From NCBI RefSeq assembly GCF_029714365.1, contig NZ_CP121660.1, positions 1,612,001 through 1,676,000 of the forward strand: a stretch of 64,000 nucleotides of DNA. Reading direction: 5' to 3'. The notes under the pieces were generated by a model, which saw nothing but the letters and a program-made list of their open reading frames with translations, searched no databases and was not told the DNA's origin. This document shows positions 17,924 through 26,450 of the stretch, one piece after another. Origin of the DNA: Sinorhizobium terangae. Its GTDB lineage: Bacteria; Pseudomonadota; Alphaproteobacteria; Rhizobiales; Rhizobiaceae. Position 1 is the first letter of the stretch; each line of letters begins with the position of its first letter. The position numbers were made by a program, and so were the translations under genes.

Positions 17924-18453
17924 AGAGTCTCACGCGCCTTCTAGCGGCTCGGCGAGACAAATAGCTAGCTTTGTCCAACAGCTTAATCCCCACCGCCTTG
18001 CATCAAGTCGAACCGCAGCCGTCATGCCAGGCAAAACCATTCAACCGGTTCTTTTGTCGGCGCAGAGCAGCCATTTGGCACTTATGCTGCGAATTTCTGG
18101 ATTCCACACCCATCCACGACGCTGATGAAGGCGAATTCTCGACCCGAAGCGGCATTTGAACGTGCGGTGCAGCTGGACGAAGGGAGGGGTAGCGCGAAGC
18201 GTCCGCTCCTGGTGCTTCTGCGACGATGGGAATGGGAAAGATCGACACTCTACGGGCGTTCGTTCGCCCGCCCCAACGGGATGATTGGGTCGCAATTCCA
18301 TCTTCCAGGCTCAGACGCACATGGCTGTGAGGTCACCTCGTCACAACTGATCAGATGGAGTATTCTAGCCGTTCCGGCCATCGGATTGGACGTGGGGCCC
18401 ACCCGGTGGTGGACGGTAGCACTCGACGCAAGCTGATCGCAGGGGGATTCTGG
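17924..18453. other. Gap without a recognisable gene
   Basis: Contains a degenerate GAAAGATCGAC motif near 18238-18248 and short frames without family pattern. Confidence 0.4.
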
Positions 18454-19026
18454 GTGGAGGGGCACGAGGCGGATGAATCAAGCGCCAGTCTCAGACAACA
18501 GGTCGAACTGCTGAAGCGAGAGCTTGACGAGACCCTCGAACAGCAGACGGCGACGAGCGAAATACTGCGGGTCATTCCGATCTCGACCAGCTCCGCGCAG
18601 CCCGTCTTCGATGCGATAGCGAAAAGCGCAGCGAGGCTATGCGCGGCAGAATTTTGCTTTGTGTTTCGGTTCGACGGCGAGCTCCTGCATTCCGTCGCCT
18701 ATCACGGCATATCGCGCGAAGGCATTGAAGCGGCCCACGCCAGTTTCCCGCGGAAACCCTACAGGGGCTACGTAACGGGGCGAGCCGTTCTCAGCGGTGC
18801 CATAGAGCAGATTCCTGACGTATTTGCCGATCCTGAATACCAGTTGCTGCCGCTGGCGAAAATCGTGTCGTATCGCAGCTCGATCGGCGTGCCGTCGATG
18901 CTGACCGGGCGGGCGATCGGAGCGATCGGCGTCAGTCGACGTGAGGTCGGATATTTTCCAGAACGGCAGATTGAGCTCCTGCGAACATTCGCCGATCAGG
19001 CCGTGATCGCCATCGAGAACGTGAGT
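18454..19026 (+). pseudogene. GAF-domain sensor gene, truncated
   Basis: The product starts with a coiled-coil-like segment (SSASLRQQVELLKRELDETLEQQTATSEILRVIPIS) and a GAF domain (PVFDAIAKSAARLCAAEFCFVFRFDGELLHSVAYHG to LLRTFADQAVIAIENV). In rhizobial relatives this is the front of a longer sensor kinase or cyclase continuing as IENVRLFEE. Here homology stops at IENV, at about 19026, exactly where a minus-strand group II intron end begins. GTG 18454 is chosen because AGGGGG lies 7 bases upstream. The kinase or output domain is missing. Confidence 0.7.
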
Positions 19027-19249
19027 CGAGGTGTGGCACGGGTGGCTGTAGGTTGAGCAGATCTGTTTCCGCCCCTTTCGTCTGGCGGTGCCTTAGTGGC
19101 TCGACCGTGACTCCCGTTTCCACACCCCGCTCATCGAACCGGACGTGCAGATCTCCCGCATCCGGCTCTCGGACAAGATTTCACGCCTTCACCCACGGCA
19201 CGCCGCGTCCGAGACGGGTCAGACGTACCAGCCCGAATTGCTGGTATAG
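19025..19249 (-). mobile_element. Group II intron 3' remnant with domain V
   Basis: On the minus strand, 19168-19136 reads as a 33-base domain V hairpin, starting GAGCCGGATGCGGGAG and ending CGTCCGGTTC, with the AGC triad near its 5' end. Just before it is a frame ending LYQQFGLVRLTRLGRGVPWVKA and a stop at 19183-19181, which looks like the tail of an intron-encoded maturase. About 110 bases follow domain V down to the GAF gene, ending ...CTCGAC, compatible with a 3' AY end. Everything 5' of the maturase tail is gone. Recognition is by eye only. Confidence 0.5.
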
Positions 19250-19342
19250 TCACGCCACTTGTGCCGCCGTCATGATGTAGGCCTCGTGCTCCTAGGTGGA
19301 CACGTGAGCGGTCGTGGCTTTCTTCGTTCGAGAGTCTGCCAT
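19250..19342 (-). pseudogene. Decayed DUF3606-like gene, copy A
   Basis: The minus-strand frame from ATG 19342 reads MADSRTKKATTAHVST, stop, EHEAYIMTAAQVA, stop, then runs into the group II intron remnant. It matches the copy at 23710-23471 (MADHPKKEGCDRSRVSTQEHEVAYLMKTAKV). The sequences upstream of the two starts are also alike (AGGAGCCGTTCCG here, AGGAGCCGTTTCG there), which points to an old duplication. Confidence 0.5.
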
Positions 19343-19428
19343 TCCCCTCTGTCTTAGGAGCCGTTCCGACCGCGGAGATCGGGAACCCTTGCTATGGTCA
19401 AGATGTTTGACTTCCAAGGAGGTCCCCT

Positions 19429-19683
19429 ATGGCTCACGCAGACAAGATGAAAAGGCTGATTGAAGATTGTCAGAGAGACATCGCCGCCTACCTGCCGCCC
19501 AATAGCGCCATCGCGCCGGAAGAGCTGCTCAACAGGCTGGTGGCCCGGCTCGAAGGCCGCCAGGCTGAGGAGGCATTGGCCGATGAATGGCAAAGCTGGT
19601 GGCCGAACGATGATGCTGACCGCAACATAGATCCACTCCGGGAAAGGTTATACCGGAAGTCGCTTGACACTGGCGAGTGTTGA
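19429..19683 (+). CDS. Small hypothetical protein
   Basis: I do not recognise a family. The 84-residue product is charged and probably cytoplasmic (MAHADKMKRLIEDCQRDIAAYLPPNSAIAPEELLNRLVARLEGRQAEEALADEWQSWWP). AAGGAGG lies 6-12 bases before the ATG, a strong site that makes translation likely. It is followed by the NUDIX gene on the same strand. Confidence 0.6.
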   Translation: MAHADKMKRLIEDCQRDIAAYLPPNSAIAPEELLNRLVARLEGRQAEEALADEWQSWWPNDDADRNIDPLRERLYRKSLDTGEC

Positions 19684-19841
19684 ACCGCAACTGTGCAAGC
19701 GAGGCGGTTGGCTTTCCTGGCTCCGTTCGGGCGGTCAAATCCATGGAACATCTTTTTGCCAAATGGTTCAGCAGCCGCGCATCCCGATGTCTCATTCGCG
19801 TTAGTGGACCGGAATCGAAGTTGAAACCCGAGAGAGATGCC

Positions 19842-20285
19842 ATGTCACAGGAAGCTCCGGAGGTCGAGTCTAACGAGTTACATGAGACAGAGGATGTCGA
19901 GCAGGCCGGCGCAATCTGCATCCGTCGCAGCAACGAGGCCACGTCGGAAGTCCTGCTCGTGGCGAGCCTCCGGCACGGCCGATGGGGATTGCCAAAAGGC
20001 CACATCGAAGAGCACGAGACTTCGAAATCGACGGCTGAGCGAGAGGCTTTCGAGGAGGCAGGCGTTATCGGCTCTGCTGACGCCCAACCGTTTGGCAGCT
20101 ACCATTATTTCAAGGACAGCAGCACCAGGCGACATCGAGTGACCGTCCATATGATGAAAATGCGAGCAGTGGCCAACTCCTTTCCCGAAAAGACGATTCG
20201 CAAGACCAAGTGGTTTCCTGTCGATGAGGCTGCGAGGGCGGCCAGTCAGCCAGGCCTGCGGGCATTGCTGCTGAAACTGAGATAG
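19842..20285 (+). CDS. NUDIX hydrolase
   Basis: A 147-residue NUDIX protein (AGAICIRRS, LLVASLRHGRWGLPKGHIEEHETSKSTAEREAFEEAGVIG). The box G-x5-E-x7-REAFEEAGV is complete, unlike the one at 15371-15847. The WGLPKGHIE and VTVHMMKM segments suggest the diphosphoinositol polyphosphate phosphohydrolase-like branch. ATG 19842 follows GAGAGA by 5 bases; the frame is open further upstream without a better site. A terminator follows at 20404. Confidence 0.85.
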   Translation: MSQEAPEVESNELHETEDVEQAGAICIRRSNEATSEVLLVASLRHGRWGLPKGHIEEHETSKSTAEREAFEEAGVIGSADAQPFGSYHYFKDSSTRRHRVTVHMMKMRAVANSFPEKTIRKTKWFPVDEAARAASQPGLRALLLKLR

Positions 20286-20403
20286 GTCTGCCCTGACGCA
20301 ATGGCGACATTGACGCAGCCTCACTGTCACGCCGTCGTCACGAACCGCGGCTAAACAACACCCACTCACCATTGACCACGGGGGTACTGGCAATGGCTGC
20401 GGG

Positions 20404-20428
20404 AAGGTCGGGTTAGCCCGGCCTTTTT
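20404..20428 (+). terminator. Rho-independent terminator
   Basis: AAGGTCGGG-TTAG-CCCGGCCTT forms a 9-base stem with one G-U pair, and runs into TTTTT. It closes the NUDIX transcript and separates it from the Ku region. Confidence 0.75.
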
Positions 20429-20515
20429 AGTGATTCTTGCCATTGGCAGAGTGGTGGACGAGGAACTCAACTCTATCCGCCCCGTTCTTCTTCTCAAATC
20501 GGATGGAGTAGAACC

Positions 20516-20698
20516 ATGACCACCAAAGACACCAACGCAAAACCGGAACAGGCGAGGCCTGCTGATGTCCATCAGCCTGCGGATCGAAAGAAGCGCGCTG
20601 ACGAGGAGTCGATTGCGCCGCCGACCGTCCAGCCCCCCGGTGCCAAGGACAATAGCGAAAAGCCGGAAGTTAATCCTGTCACTGGCGGGGCCGCCTAA
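20516..20698 (+). CDS. Small hydrophilic hypothetical protein
   Basis: Sixty residues rich in Lys, Glu, Asp and Pro (MTTKDTNAKPEQARPADVHQPADRKKRADEESIAPPTVQPPG), probably disordered. GGAGTAG precedes the ATG. It lies 99 bases upstream of the first Ku gene on the same strand, so it may share its transcript. No function can be given. Confidence 0.5.
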   Translation: MTTKDTNAKPEQARPADVHQPADRKKRADEESIAPPTVQPPGAKDNSEKPEVNPVTGGAA

Positions 20699-20797
20699 TG
20701 GCTGCTCTGGTGATGTAATTGTTGAATTTATCAGCGATTTCGGAACAAAGGAGAACGTGATTCGGTTGACTCCGTCGGGTTACCTGAGGAGCAAACC

Positions 20798-21712
20798 ATG
20801 GCAGTCGCGGGGCGAGCCCAATGGAAGGGCTATATCCGGTTTGGCGAAGTGACCGCGCCGGTGGCGCTCTACACCGCCACGTCGACATCCGAGCGGATCT
20901 CCTTCCACACGGTGAACCGAGAAACGGGCAACCGGGTGCGGCGCGAATTCGTCGACAGTGCGACCGGCAAGCCGGTGCAGAAGGAAGATCAGGTCAAAGG
21001 CTACGAGCTCGACAACGACAGGTACGTGGTGCTCGAGCCGGAGGAAGTCGCCGCGGCGGTACCGGAGAGCGACAAAACCTTGCATGTCGAGGCGTTCATT
21101 TCCTGCGAGGACATCGACAAAGTCTATTTCGACCGGCCCTATTACCTGACGCCGGACAAGATGGGCGCGGAGGCATTCGCGCTGCTGCGCGACGGCATGC
21201 ACAAGAAGAAGGTCGCTGCCATCGCCCAGACAGTTCTCTTCCGGCGGATGCGGACCGTGCTGCTCCGCACGCACGAGAAAGGTTTGATCGCCACGACACT
21301 GAACTTCGACTATGAAGTCCGAAGCGCCAAAGAGGCGTTCAAGGAAATCCCGGAAATCAAGATCAAGGGCGAGATGCTCGACCTCGCCAAGCACATCATC
21401 GGCACGAAGAAGGGCACCTTCTCGGCCGACGAGTTCGACGACCGGTATGAGGCCGCGCTTGCCGAACTGGTCAAGGCCAAGATGGAAGGCAAGACCCTGC
21501 CGAAACGCGCTCCTCCGAAAGTTTCGAAACCAAATGAATTGCTGGAAGCCCTGCGCCAGAGCGCCGGTGTCAAGGCTGCGGCCGAACCGAAGAGACGCGC
21601 CGGCAAGGCCGCGGCAAAAGGGAGAGCAAAAGCAACGCGGGCGGCCGCAGCGAAGGCGAAGACAAAGACCGCCGCGAAGAGCGCACCCGCTCAACGTCGC
21701 CGGGCAAGCTAA
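20798..21712 (+). CDS. ku: Ku protein (NHEJ), first of a tandem pair
   Basis: Bacterial Ku of 304 residues that would bind DNA double-strand ends and recruit LigD. The core is typical: WKGYIRFGEVTAPVALYTATSTSERISFHTVNRETGNRVRREFVD, KGYEL, FDRPYYLTPDKMGAEAFALLRDGM, and KGTFSADEFDDRYEAALAELVKAKMEGK. The tail from about residue 250 is Lys/Ala-rich and probably binds DNA. GAGG lies upstream of ATG 20798. A second Ku gene follows after 12 bases. No ligD is adjacent; the nearest is 31 kb away. Sinorhizobium meliloti is known to carry several ku and ligD genes. Confidence 0.95.
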   Translation: MAVAGRAQWKGYIRFGEVTAPVALYTATSTSERISFHTVNRETGNRVRREFVDSATGKPVQKEDQVKGYELDNDRYVVLEPEEVAAAVPESDKTLHVEAFISCEDIDKVYFDRPYYLTPDKMGAEAFALLRDGMHKKKVAAIAQTVLFRRMRTVLLRTHEKGLIATTLNFDYEVRSAKEAFKEIPEIKIKGEMLDLAKHIIGTKKGTFSADEFDDRYEAALAELVKAKMEGKTLPKRAPPKVSKPNELLEALRQSAGVKAAAEPKRRAGKAAAKGRAKATRAAAAKAKTKTAAKSAPAQRRRAS

Positions 21713-21724
21713 GTGAGGTGAACG

Positions 21725-22540
21725 ATGGCACCCCCACGTCCATATTGGAAAGGCTATCTCAAGCTCTCGCTCGTCACCTGCCCTGTTTCGATGATGCCGG
21801 CGACCAGTGAGTCGGAGAAGGTTCGCTTTCACACCCTGAACCGGAAAACGAACAATCGCGTCGTCTCCAGATACGTCGACGCCGAGACCGGCAAGGTAGT
21901 CGATGAAGAAGACGAGGCGAAGGGGTACGAACGCGGCGAAAACGAGTTCCTGGTGATCGAGGACGAGGAACTGGAGAGTGTCGCGCTCGAAAGCGCCCGG
22001 ACCATCGACATCGAAAAGTTCGTGCCGCGCAACACGATCGAATGGGTCTGGCTGGAAAAGCCCCACTACCTGTCGCCGTCGGATGAGGTCGGCCACGAGG
22101 CGTTCAGCGTCATCCGCGACGCGATGGAAGCCGAGAAGGTCGTGGGCATATCCAGACTTGTCATTGGTCGGCGCGAGCGAGCTGTAATGTTGGAGCCATG
22201 CGGCAAAGGTATCGTCGTGTGGACTCTCCGTTATGGCGACGAGGTGAGGAAGCCGGAAAACTATTTTGACGACATCAGCGACGGCGACAATGATCCCAAG
22301 CTGATGAGCCTCGTTACATCGCTGATCGACGAACGGAGCAAACCCTGGAACCCGGACATGGTCCAGGATCCGGTACAGGAAAAACTCAAGGAGATAATCG
22401 AGAGCAAGCGCAAGTCAGCCAAGAAGGGCGCCAAGCCGAAAGGCAAGGATGAAGAGCCTGCCTACACCGGCAACGTGATCGACCTGATGTCGGCTCTGAA
22501 GAAGAGCCTCGAAAAGAAGTCGGGTGGCAAGAGTAAATAG
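21725..22540 (+). CDS. ku: Ku protein (NHEJ), second of a tandem pair
   Basis: Ku paralogue of 271 residues: WKGYLKLSLVTCPVSMMPATSESEKVRFHTLNRKTNNRVVSRYVDAETGKVV, KGYERGENEFLVIEDEELESVALES, LEKPHYLSPSDEVGHEAFSVIRDAM. It is only distantly like its neighbour at 20798 and is closer to the Ku at 55849, which shares the LRLSLVSCPV-type start and a VIDLMSALKKSLE-type ending. The C-terminal Lys-rich tail is short. The 12-base spacing and a GAGGTGA site imply one transcript, and perhaps a heterodimer. Confidence 0.95.
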   Translation: MAPPRPYWKGYLKLSLVTCPVSMMPATSESEKVRFHTLNRKTNNRVVSRYVDAETGKVVDEEDEAKGYERGENEFLVIEDEELESVALESARTIDIEKFVPRNTIEWVWLEKPHYLSPSDEVGHEAFSVIRDAMEAEKVVGISRLVIGRRERAVMLEPCGKGIVVWTLRYGDEVRKPENYFDDISDGDNDPKLMSLVTSLIDERSKPWNPDMVQDPVQEKLKEIIESKRKSAKKGAKPKGKDEEPAYTGNVIDLMSALKKSLEKKSGGKSK

Positions 22541-22725
22541 GAGTTGGGACAACGAATTGGCGGGTTGGACCGGGCTCTGTCGGTGAGTTGCGACGGCCGC
22601 CAGTCGTGTGGGGACTGAAAACGAGGTGGGCCTATGCGGCCCCTCGCCTTGATCCCTGTCTGACGGCGGCATGAACGCAAGAACACGATGGAGACCGTCC
22701 GCGACGATCTTCGGACGATGCTGCG

Positions 22726-22860
22726 TTGTACATTCTGACAACGCCGGAGGAGATTGAACCGTGGCTAACAGCGGATTGGCAGCAGGCGCGCACCCTTCAA
22801 CGGCCGTTGTCGGTTGACGCCATGACACTTTTGCCCGTTGAAGGGGAGCAGCAGGCATTT
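22726..22860 (+). pseudogene. SRAP/YedK-like C-terminal remnant
   Basis: About 40 residues (YILTTPEEIEPWLTADWQQARTLQRPLSVDAMTLLPVEG) match the C-terminal end of SOS-response-associated peptidase proteins, which crosslink to abasic sites in single-stranded DNA. The N-terminal bulk, including the catalytic Cys2, is absent upstream, and the frame carries on past the normal end. It is a fragment. Its place next to the Ku pair suggests a once larger repair cluster. Confidence 0.45.
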
Positions 22861-23219
22861 CTACTCTACCTACCCACTGCGTCACAAACAAAAGGCCCGG
22901 CGACCGGAAGCCCGCCGAGCCCGGGTTACAGCATCGCTTTGCTTGGGACATCGGCCGCTGGGACTTCGCCCGGTCTAAGGGTGACGTCACTGGTGGCCTG
23001 GTCCCTCGCGAGGCATGTTCCCTCGTGTAACCGCCAGCAATATTGCCATAGCCATAATGGGTTAAAAAGTGGGACTTAGGTCCGATGCCCTCCGCAAACG
23101 TCCTATGCACCTTTGAGCGGGGAACCACGCAAGGGGCACAGCGTTTGGAGGCTGTCGCTGTTTAGCGATCCGAGGCCCATTGCGATGGTTGGGGGTTCGC
23201 GAGGGACAGGAGGACCGCA

Positions 23220-23447
23220 ATGTCCAAGCGCTCAGCAAGAAAAATTTCGCCAACGAAAGAGACCGAAGCCGTCCTTGTGGAGTAGGTCGTTCATGACTGG
23301 TGCAAAGTGCATCGAGTGGACCCTAAGAGCCATTTGGCAGTAATGGAGGGGCTGAGGGTTCTCTACATGATCCGCGAGTTTGATATGACGGATAAAGAGA
23401 AGCTTCTGGAGGAACTGCTGGACGGCGACGGACCTCGTGCTTCTTAG
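23220..23447 (+). pseudogene. Small gene interrupted by an amber codon
   Basis: ATG 23220 follows AGGAGG closely and reads MSKRSARKISPTKETEAVLVE, then TAG at 23283-23285 (codon 22), then continues in the same frame VVHDWCKVHRVDPKSHLAVMEGLRVLYMIREFDMTDKEKLLEELLDGDGPRAS to a stop at 23447. The downstream part has protein-like composition, with an amphipathic acidic end. I do not recognise a family. It appears to be a 75-residue gene broken by one nonsense change. Confidence 0.5.
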
Positions 23448-23470
23448 GCTAGCTCAGACTTCCCTGAAAG

Positions 23471-23710
23471 TCAGCAGAGAGCAACGCCCCAACTCGCCGG
23501 CGTGGCTCTATCTCTGTTCGCAATGACCGCACGTTCTATTTCTTCGCCAGATAATTCCATCACCTTCTCGCGGCTAGGGCCCGCGTCACGGATCGCTTAC
23601 AGCGCCTTCTGTCGCGTTACCTTCGCCGTCTTCATCAGATAGGCGACCTCATGCTCTTGCGTGGATACTCGTGAACGGTCGCAGCCTTCTTTCTTCGGAT
23701 GGTCTGCCAT
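23471..23710 (-). pseudogene. DUF3606-like gene with an internal stop, copy B
   Basis: From ATG 23710 the frame reads MADHPKKEGCDRSRVSTQEHEVAYLMKTAKVTRQKAL, then TAA at 23599-23597 (codon 38), then AIRDAGPSREKVMELSGEEIE to a stop at 23471. The DRSRVST..EHEVAY pattern is that of DUF3606 proteins, usually 55-80 residues. A single change of the TAA would restore the frame. A more decayed copy lies at 19342-19250. Confidence 0.55.
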
Positions 23711-23885
23711 TGGTTTATCTTCCGTCGTCATGAAGAATAGGAGCCGTTTCGGCTGCGGCAAGGCCGGGAATCGTTGAGATGCCAAGCTAGCGAGCTTAGA
23801 GAGCTGTCATGCCGTTTTGCCCCTGGCTGCGCGGAACCAAGGTCACTGCCCGGAAGTTTTTGCTTCATCCAACGGGAGCAGCGCC

Positions 23886-24248
23886 ATGGCAAAGCTAGAG
23901 TATGAGATAGTAGAGCACGACGGCGGGTGGGCGTACAAAGTCGATGACGTCTTTTCTGAAACCTTCCCAAGCCACGCCGATGCCCTTGCCGCAGCGGAAA
24001 TTGCGGCGGGTCAGCATGAGCTTCCAGGTTCAACAGAAAATATCGAATTCCAGGACGCTGCTGGTAGCTGGCATGAAGAAGTCGCCTCGGGACTCGATCG
24101 ACCACGTACTGAAGTCGTCAATACGCCGGCCCTGCGTTACGCCGAACGCCGAACCAGCGTGCATCGCGGGACTTTCGGTACATTTATGCTGCTTGCCGGA
24201 ATTGGCTTTGCGGTTGGATACCTCCTTCGTCCTGCCCAACGGCGTTAG
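23886..24248 (+). CDS. DUF2188-like protein with C-terminal membrane segment
   Basis: A 120-residue protein. The front (MAKLEYEIVEHDGGWAYKVDDVFSETFPSHADALAAAEIAAGQH) has the W.YK....S.TF.S...A...A pattern of DUF2188-type proteins. A polar linker follows, then one hydrophobic helix near the end (GTFMLLAGIGFAVGYLLRPAQRR), suggesting an inner-membrane anchor. The ATG at 23886 follows GGGAGC; the frame is open upstream to 23817. Role unknown. Confidence 0.65.
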   Translation: MAKLEYEIVEHDGGWAYKVDDVFSETFPSHADALAAAEIAAGQHELPGSTENIEFQDAAGSWHEEVASGLDRPRTEVVNTPALRYAERRTSVHRGTFGTFMLLAGIGFAVGYLLRPAQRR

Positions 24249-24268
24249 TTCGCTCCGCCCTCGACCTC

Positions 24269-24436
24269 TTGACCGATCTGCGGATGAGTCTGGCGGCCAA
24301 CGAATTTAAGAAGAAGCCAGCAATAAGCACTGAAGCGGTGGCCGAGACGGTGGGATATCAATCCGTTTCCGCATTCCGGCATGTGTTCACTGATGACGCC
24401 GGGAGAATGGCGCCGACTGGCCAACAAGGGCGAGTA
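24269..24436 (+). pseudogene. AraC-type HTH remnant
   Basis: LTDLRMSLAANEFKKKPAISTEAVAETVGYQSVSAFRHVFTDDAGRMAP matches the two-helix C-terminal DNA-binding end of AraC regulators. The frame is short, lacks the ligand domain and loses similarity after the second HTH. Between it and the DUF3788 gene nothing else is seen. Confidence 0.55.
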
Positions 24437-24638
24437 ATCGTGCGACATAGATTCATGCGCGCAGCTTGATCCTTTCGCGCATCATATTGAGCTGATCCAG
24501 TCTCGATATTTGCACCCCCAGCCGTAAATTGGGTTCCGTAATCACTTGATGAGGGAGCCACCCGATGAACTGGATCAGTATCGCCGCCAACCAACCCGCA
24601 ACCGGCGTCACCGCCGGACCGTAATATGAGGCCTGCAG

Positions 24639-25106
24639 ATGATTTTACCAACCAGCACGCTTCGCCAGATCGGCGACAGGATAACTGACAAATCAGCATC
24701 GCCCGACGACAGCGCCGTTCGAGAATGGCTCGGACCGGAGGCATTCAGGTATTGGGCCGAACTGCGGAATTGGATCGACGAATCTTATCCTGGAGTTTTC
24801 GCGCCGGACTGGCTCTATGGTGGCAAGAACCCCGGCTGGTCCTTGCGCTACAAGAAAACCAAGGCGTTCACCACCTTGGTGCCGGAATACCGGCGGTTTT
24901 CGGCTGTCGTGGTCATGGGCGGAGCAGAACGAGAAAAGTTTGAGCAGCGGCGTTATGTCTGGCGCCCGCAACTGGTCAAACTCTACGATGAAGCCAAAAC
25001 ATACATCGACGGGAAATGGCTGACCCTTGCCATCTCATCGGCAGATGATCTGCACGATGTATCCGAGCTTCTGGCGATGAAGCGCCCGTCACCATCGCGC
25101 GGTTGA
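24639..25106 (+). CDS. DUF3788 family protein
   Basis: A 155-residue soluble protein with the DUF3788 look: LGPEAFRYWAELRNWIDESYPGVFAPDWLYGGKNPGWSLRYKKTKAFTTLVPEYRRFSAVVVMGGAEREKFE, and a C-terminal DVSELLAMKR. No biochemical role is established for the family as far as I know. No strong ribosome-binding site is seen at 24639. It stands alone. Confidence 0.72.
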   Translation: MILPTSTLRQIGDRITDKSASPDDSAVREWLGPEAFRYWAELRNWIDESYPGVFAPDWLYGGKNPGWSLRYKKTKAFTTLVPEYRRFSAVVVMGGAEREKFEQRRYVWRPQLVKLYDEAKTYIDGKWLTLAISSADDLHDVSELLAMKRPSPSRG

Positions 25107-25298
25107 CTGTCACAGAAATCCTGGATTCGCGGTGCGGCGACTCTACGGAACGCGAGCGTCGATCTCATCGACATCGCACATCAAGTCGAGATCAAGATCG
25201 TCGCGGTAGCGAACCGATCGCCATATTCGTGCGGGATCGAAGGCTTTCCGCGCCTGTAATTTACTTTGACCCAACGAATGTCTGAGGAGATTAATCCC

Positions 25299-26216
25299 AT
25301 GAAAGCGATCGTAGCAAGTGATCAAGCCGCGGGAACGGCCGGCATCAAGCTGGTGGAGCGGCCGGAACCGCAGGCGGCGATAAACGATGTCATCGTTGAA
25401 GTTCATGCGTCGGGGTTCGTCCCGACCGAACTGACCTGGCCCTCCACCTGGGCCGATCGCGTCGGTCGCGGGCGAACACCATCGATTCCCGGGCATGAGC
25501 TGGCCGGGGTGGTCACCGCTCTAGGCTATGGTACGACGGGACTGTCGGTGGGGCAGCGTGTGTTCGGCCTCACGGACTGGTATCGCGACGGCACCCTGGC
25601 AGAGTATGTGGCTGTCGAGGCGCGCAACCTCGCACCGCTGCCGGGCGAGGTCGACTTTACGGTTGGAGCGAGCCTGCCGATCTCGGGCCTGACCGCATGG
25701 CAGGGACTGTTTCAGCACGGCCGCCTTCAAGCCGGCCAGAGCATCCTTGTGCATGGTGCCGCCGGCGCAGTTGGCTCGATAGTAGTGCAGCTAGCGCGCG
25801 AGTTTGGTGCCTACGTCATTGGCACCGGACGCTCCGCCGACCGTCAGAAGGCACTCGAGTTCGGCGTGCAGGAGTTCCTGGATCTTGAAAACGATGTCCT
25901 CGAAGACGTGGGCCGCGTCGATCTGGTGTTCGATGTCATCGGCGGCGACATCGGGAAACGGTCCGCAGGCCTGACACGAGCCGGAGGAACGCTGGTCTCT
26001 ATCGTTGGCCCAGTCGAGGCGCGGCCCACCGACGGTCTGGCGATCGACTTCGTCGTCGAATCCGATCGTGCCCAACTGGGCGAAATCGTCCAGCGGGTAC
26101 GGGACGGACGCCTACGGACGAACATCGGCAACGTCTCTAGGCTCGATAACGCCATCGCCGCCTTCAACTCAACCGAGCGACGCACCGGGAAGACCATCAT
26201 CCACATTCATCCATGA
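25299..26216 (+). CDS. NADPH-dependent quinone oxidoreductase-like protein (MDR family)
   Basis: A 305-residue medium-chain dehydrogenase/reductase without the catalytic zinc ligands. The N-terminal GroES-like part contains PGHELAGVVTALGYGTTGLSVGQRVFGLTDWYRDGTLAEYVAVEARNLAPLPGEVDF. The cofactor loop is HGAAGAVGSIVVQLAREFGAYVIGTGRSADRQKALEFG. It would reduce a quinone or enone with NADPH. ATG 25299 follows GAGGAG at 9 bases; upstream ATGs in frame have no site. A LysR remnant lies downstream. Confidence 0.82.
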   Translation: MKAIVASDQAAGTAGIKLVERPEPQAAINDVIVEVHASGFVPTELTWPSTWADRVGRGRTPSIPGHELAGVVTALGYGTTGLSVGQRVFGLTDWYRDGTLAEYVAVEARNLAPLPGEVDFTVGASLPISGLTAWQGLFQHGRLQAGQSILVHGAAGAVGSIVVQLAREFGAYVIGTGRSADRQKALEFGVQEFLDLENDVLEDVGRVDLVFDVIGGDIGKRSAGLTRAGGTLVSIVGPVEARPTDGLAIDFVVESDRAQLGEIVQRVRDGRLRTNIGNVSRLDNAIAAFNSTERRTGKTIIHIHP

Positions 26217-26450
26217 CTTCGGGGATCGACACATCGAGCCATCGAATGGCGAACGCGGTCCTCGACTTGAGTCTTGATGGCCGGAGCAACACTCCGGCCG
26301 ACACGCTAGCGAAATGCCTCTGGGACGCCCGCAGCTACGGGGCGGCCGCGACCGTGCTCTTGAGCGGATACGAACTGCAGACCAGAGATTTCAACAAAGC
26401 CGGTGTTGAGCCGGCCCTGAGAGCTTCGCTATTTTCGTTTATTTCGTTTA

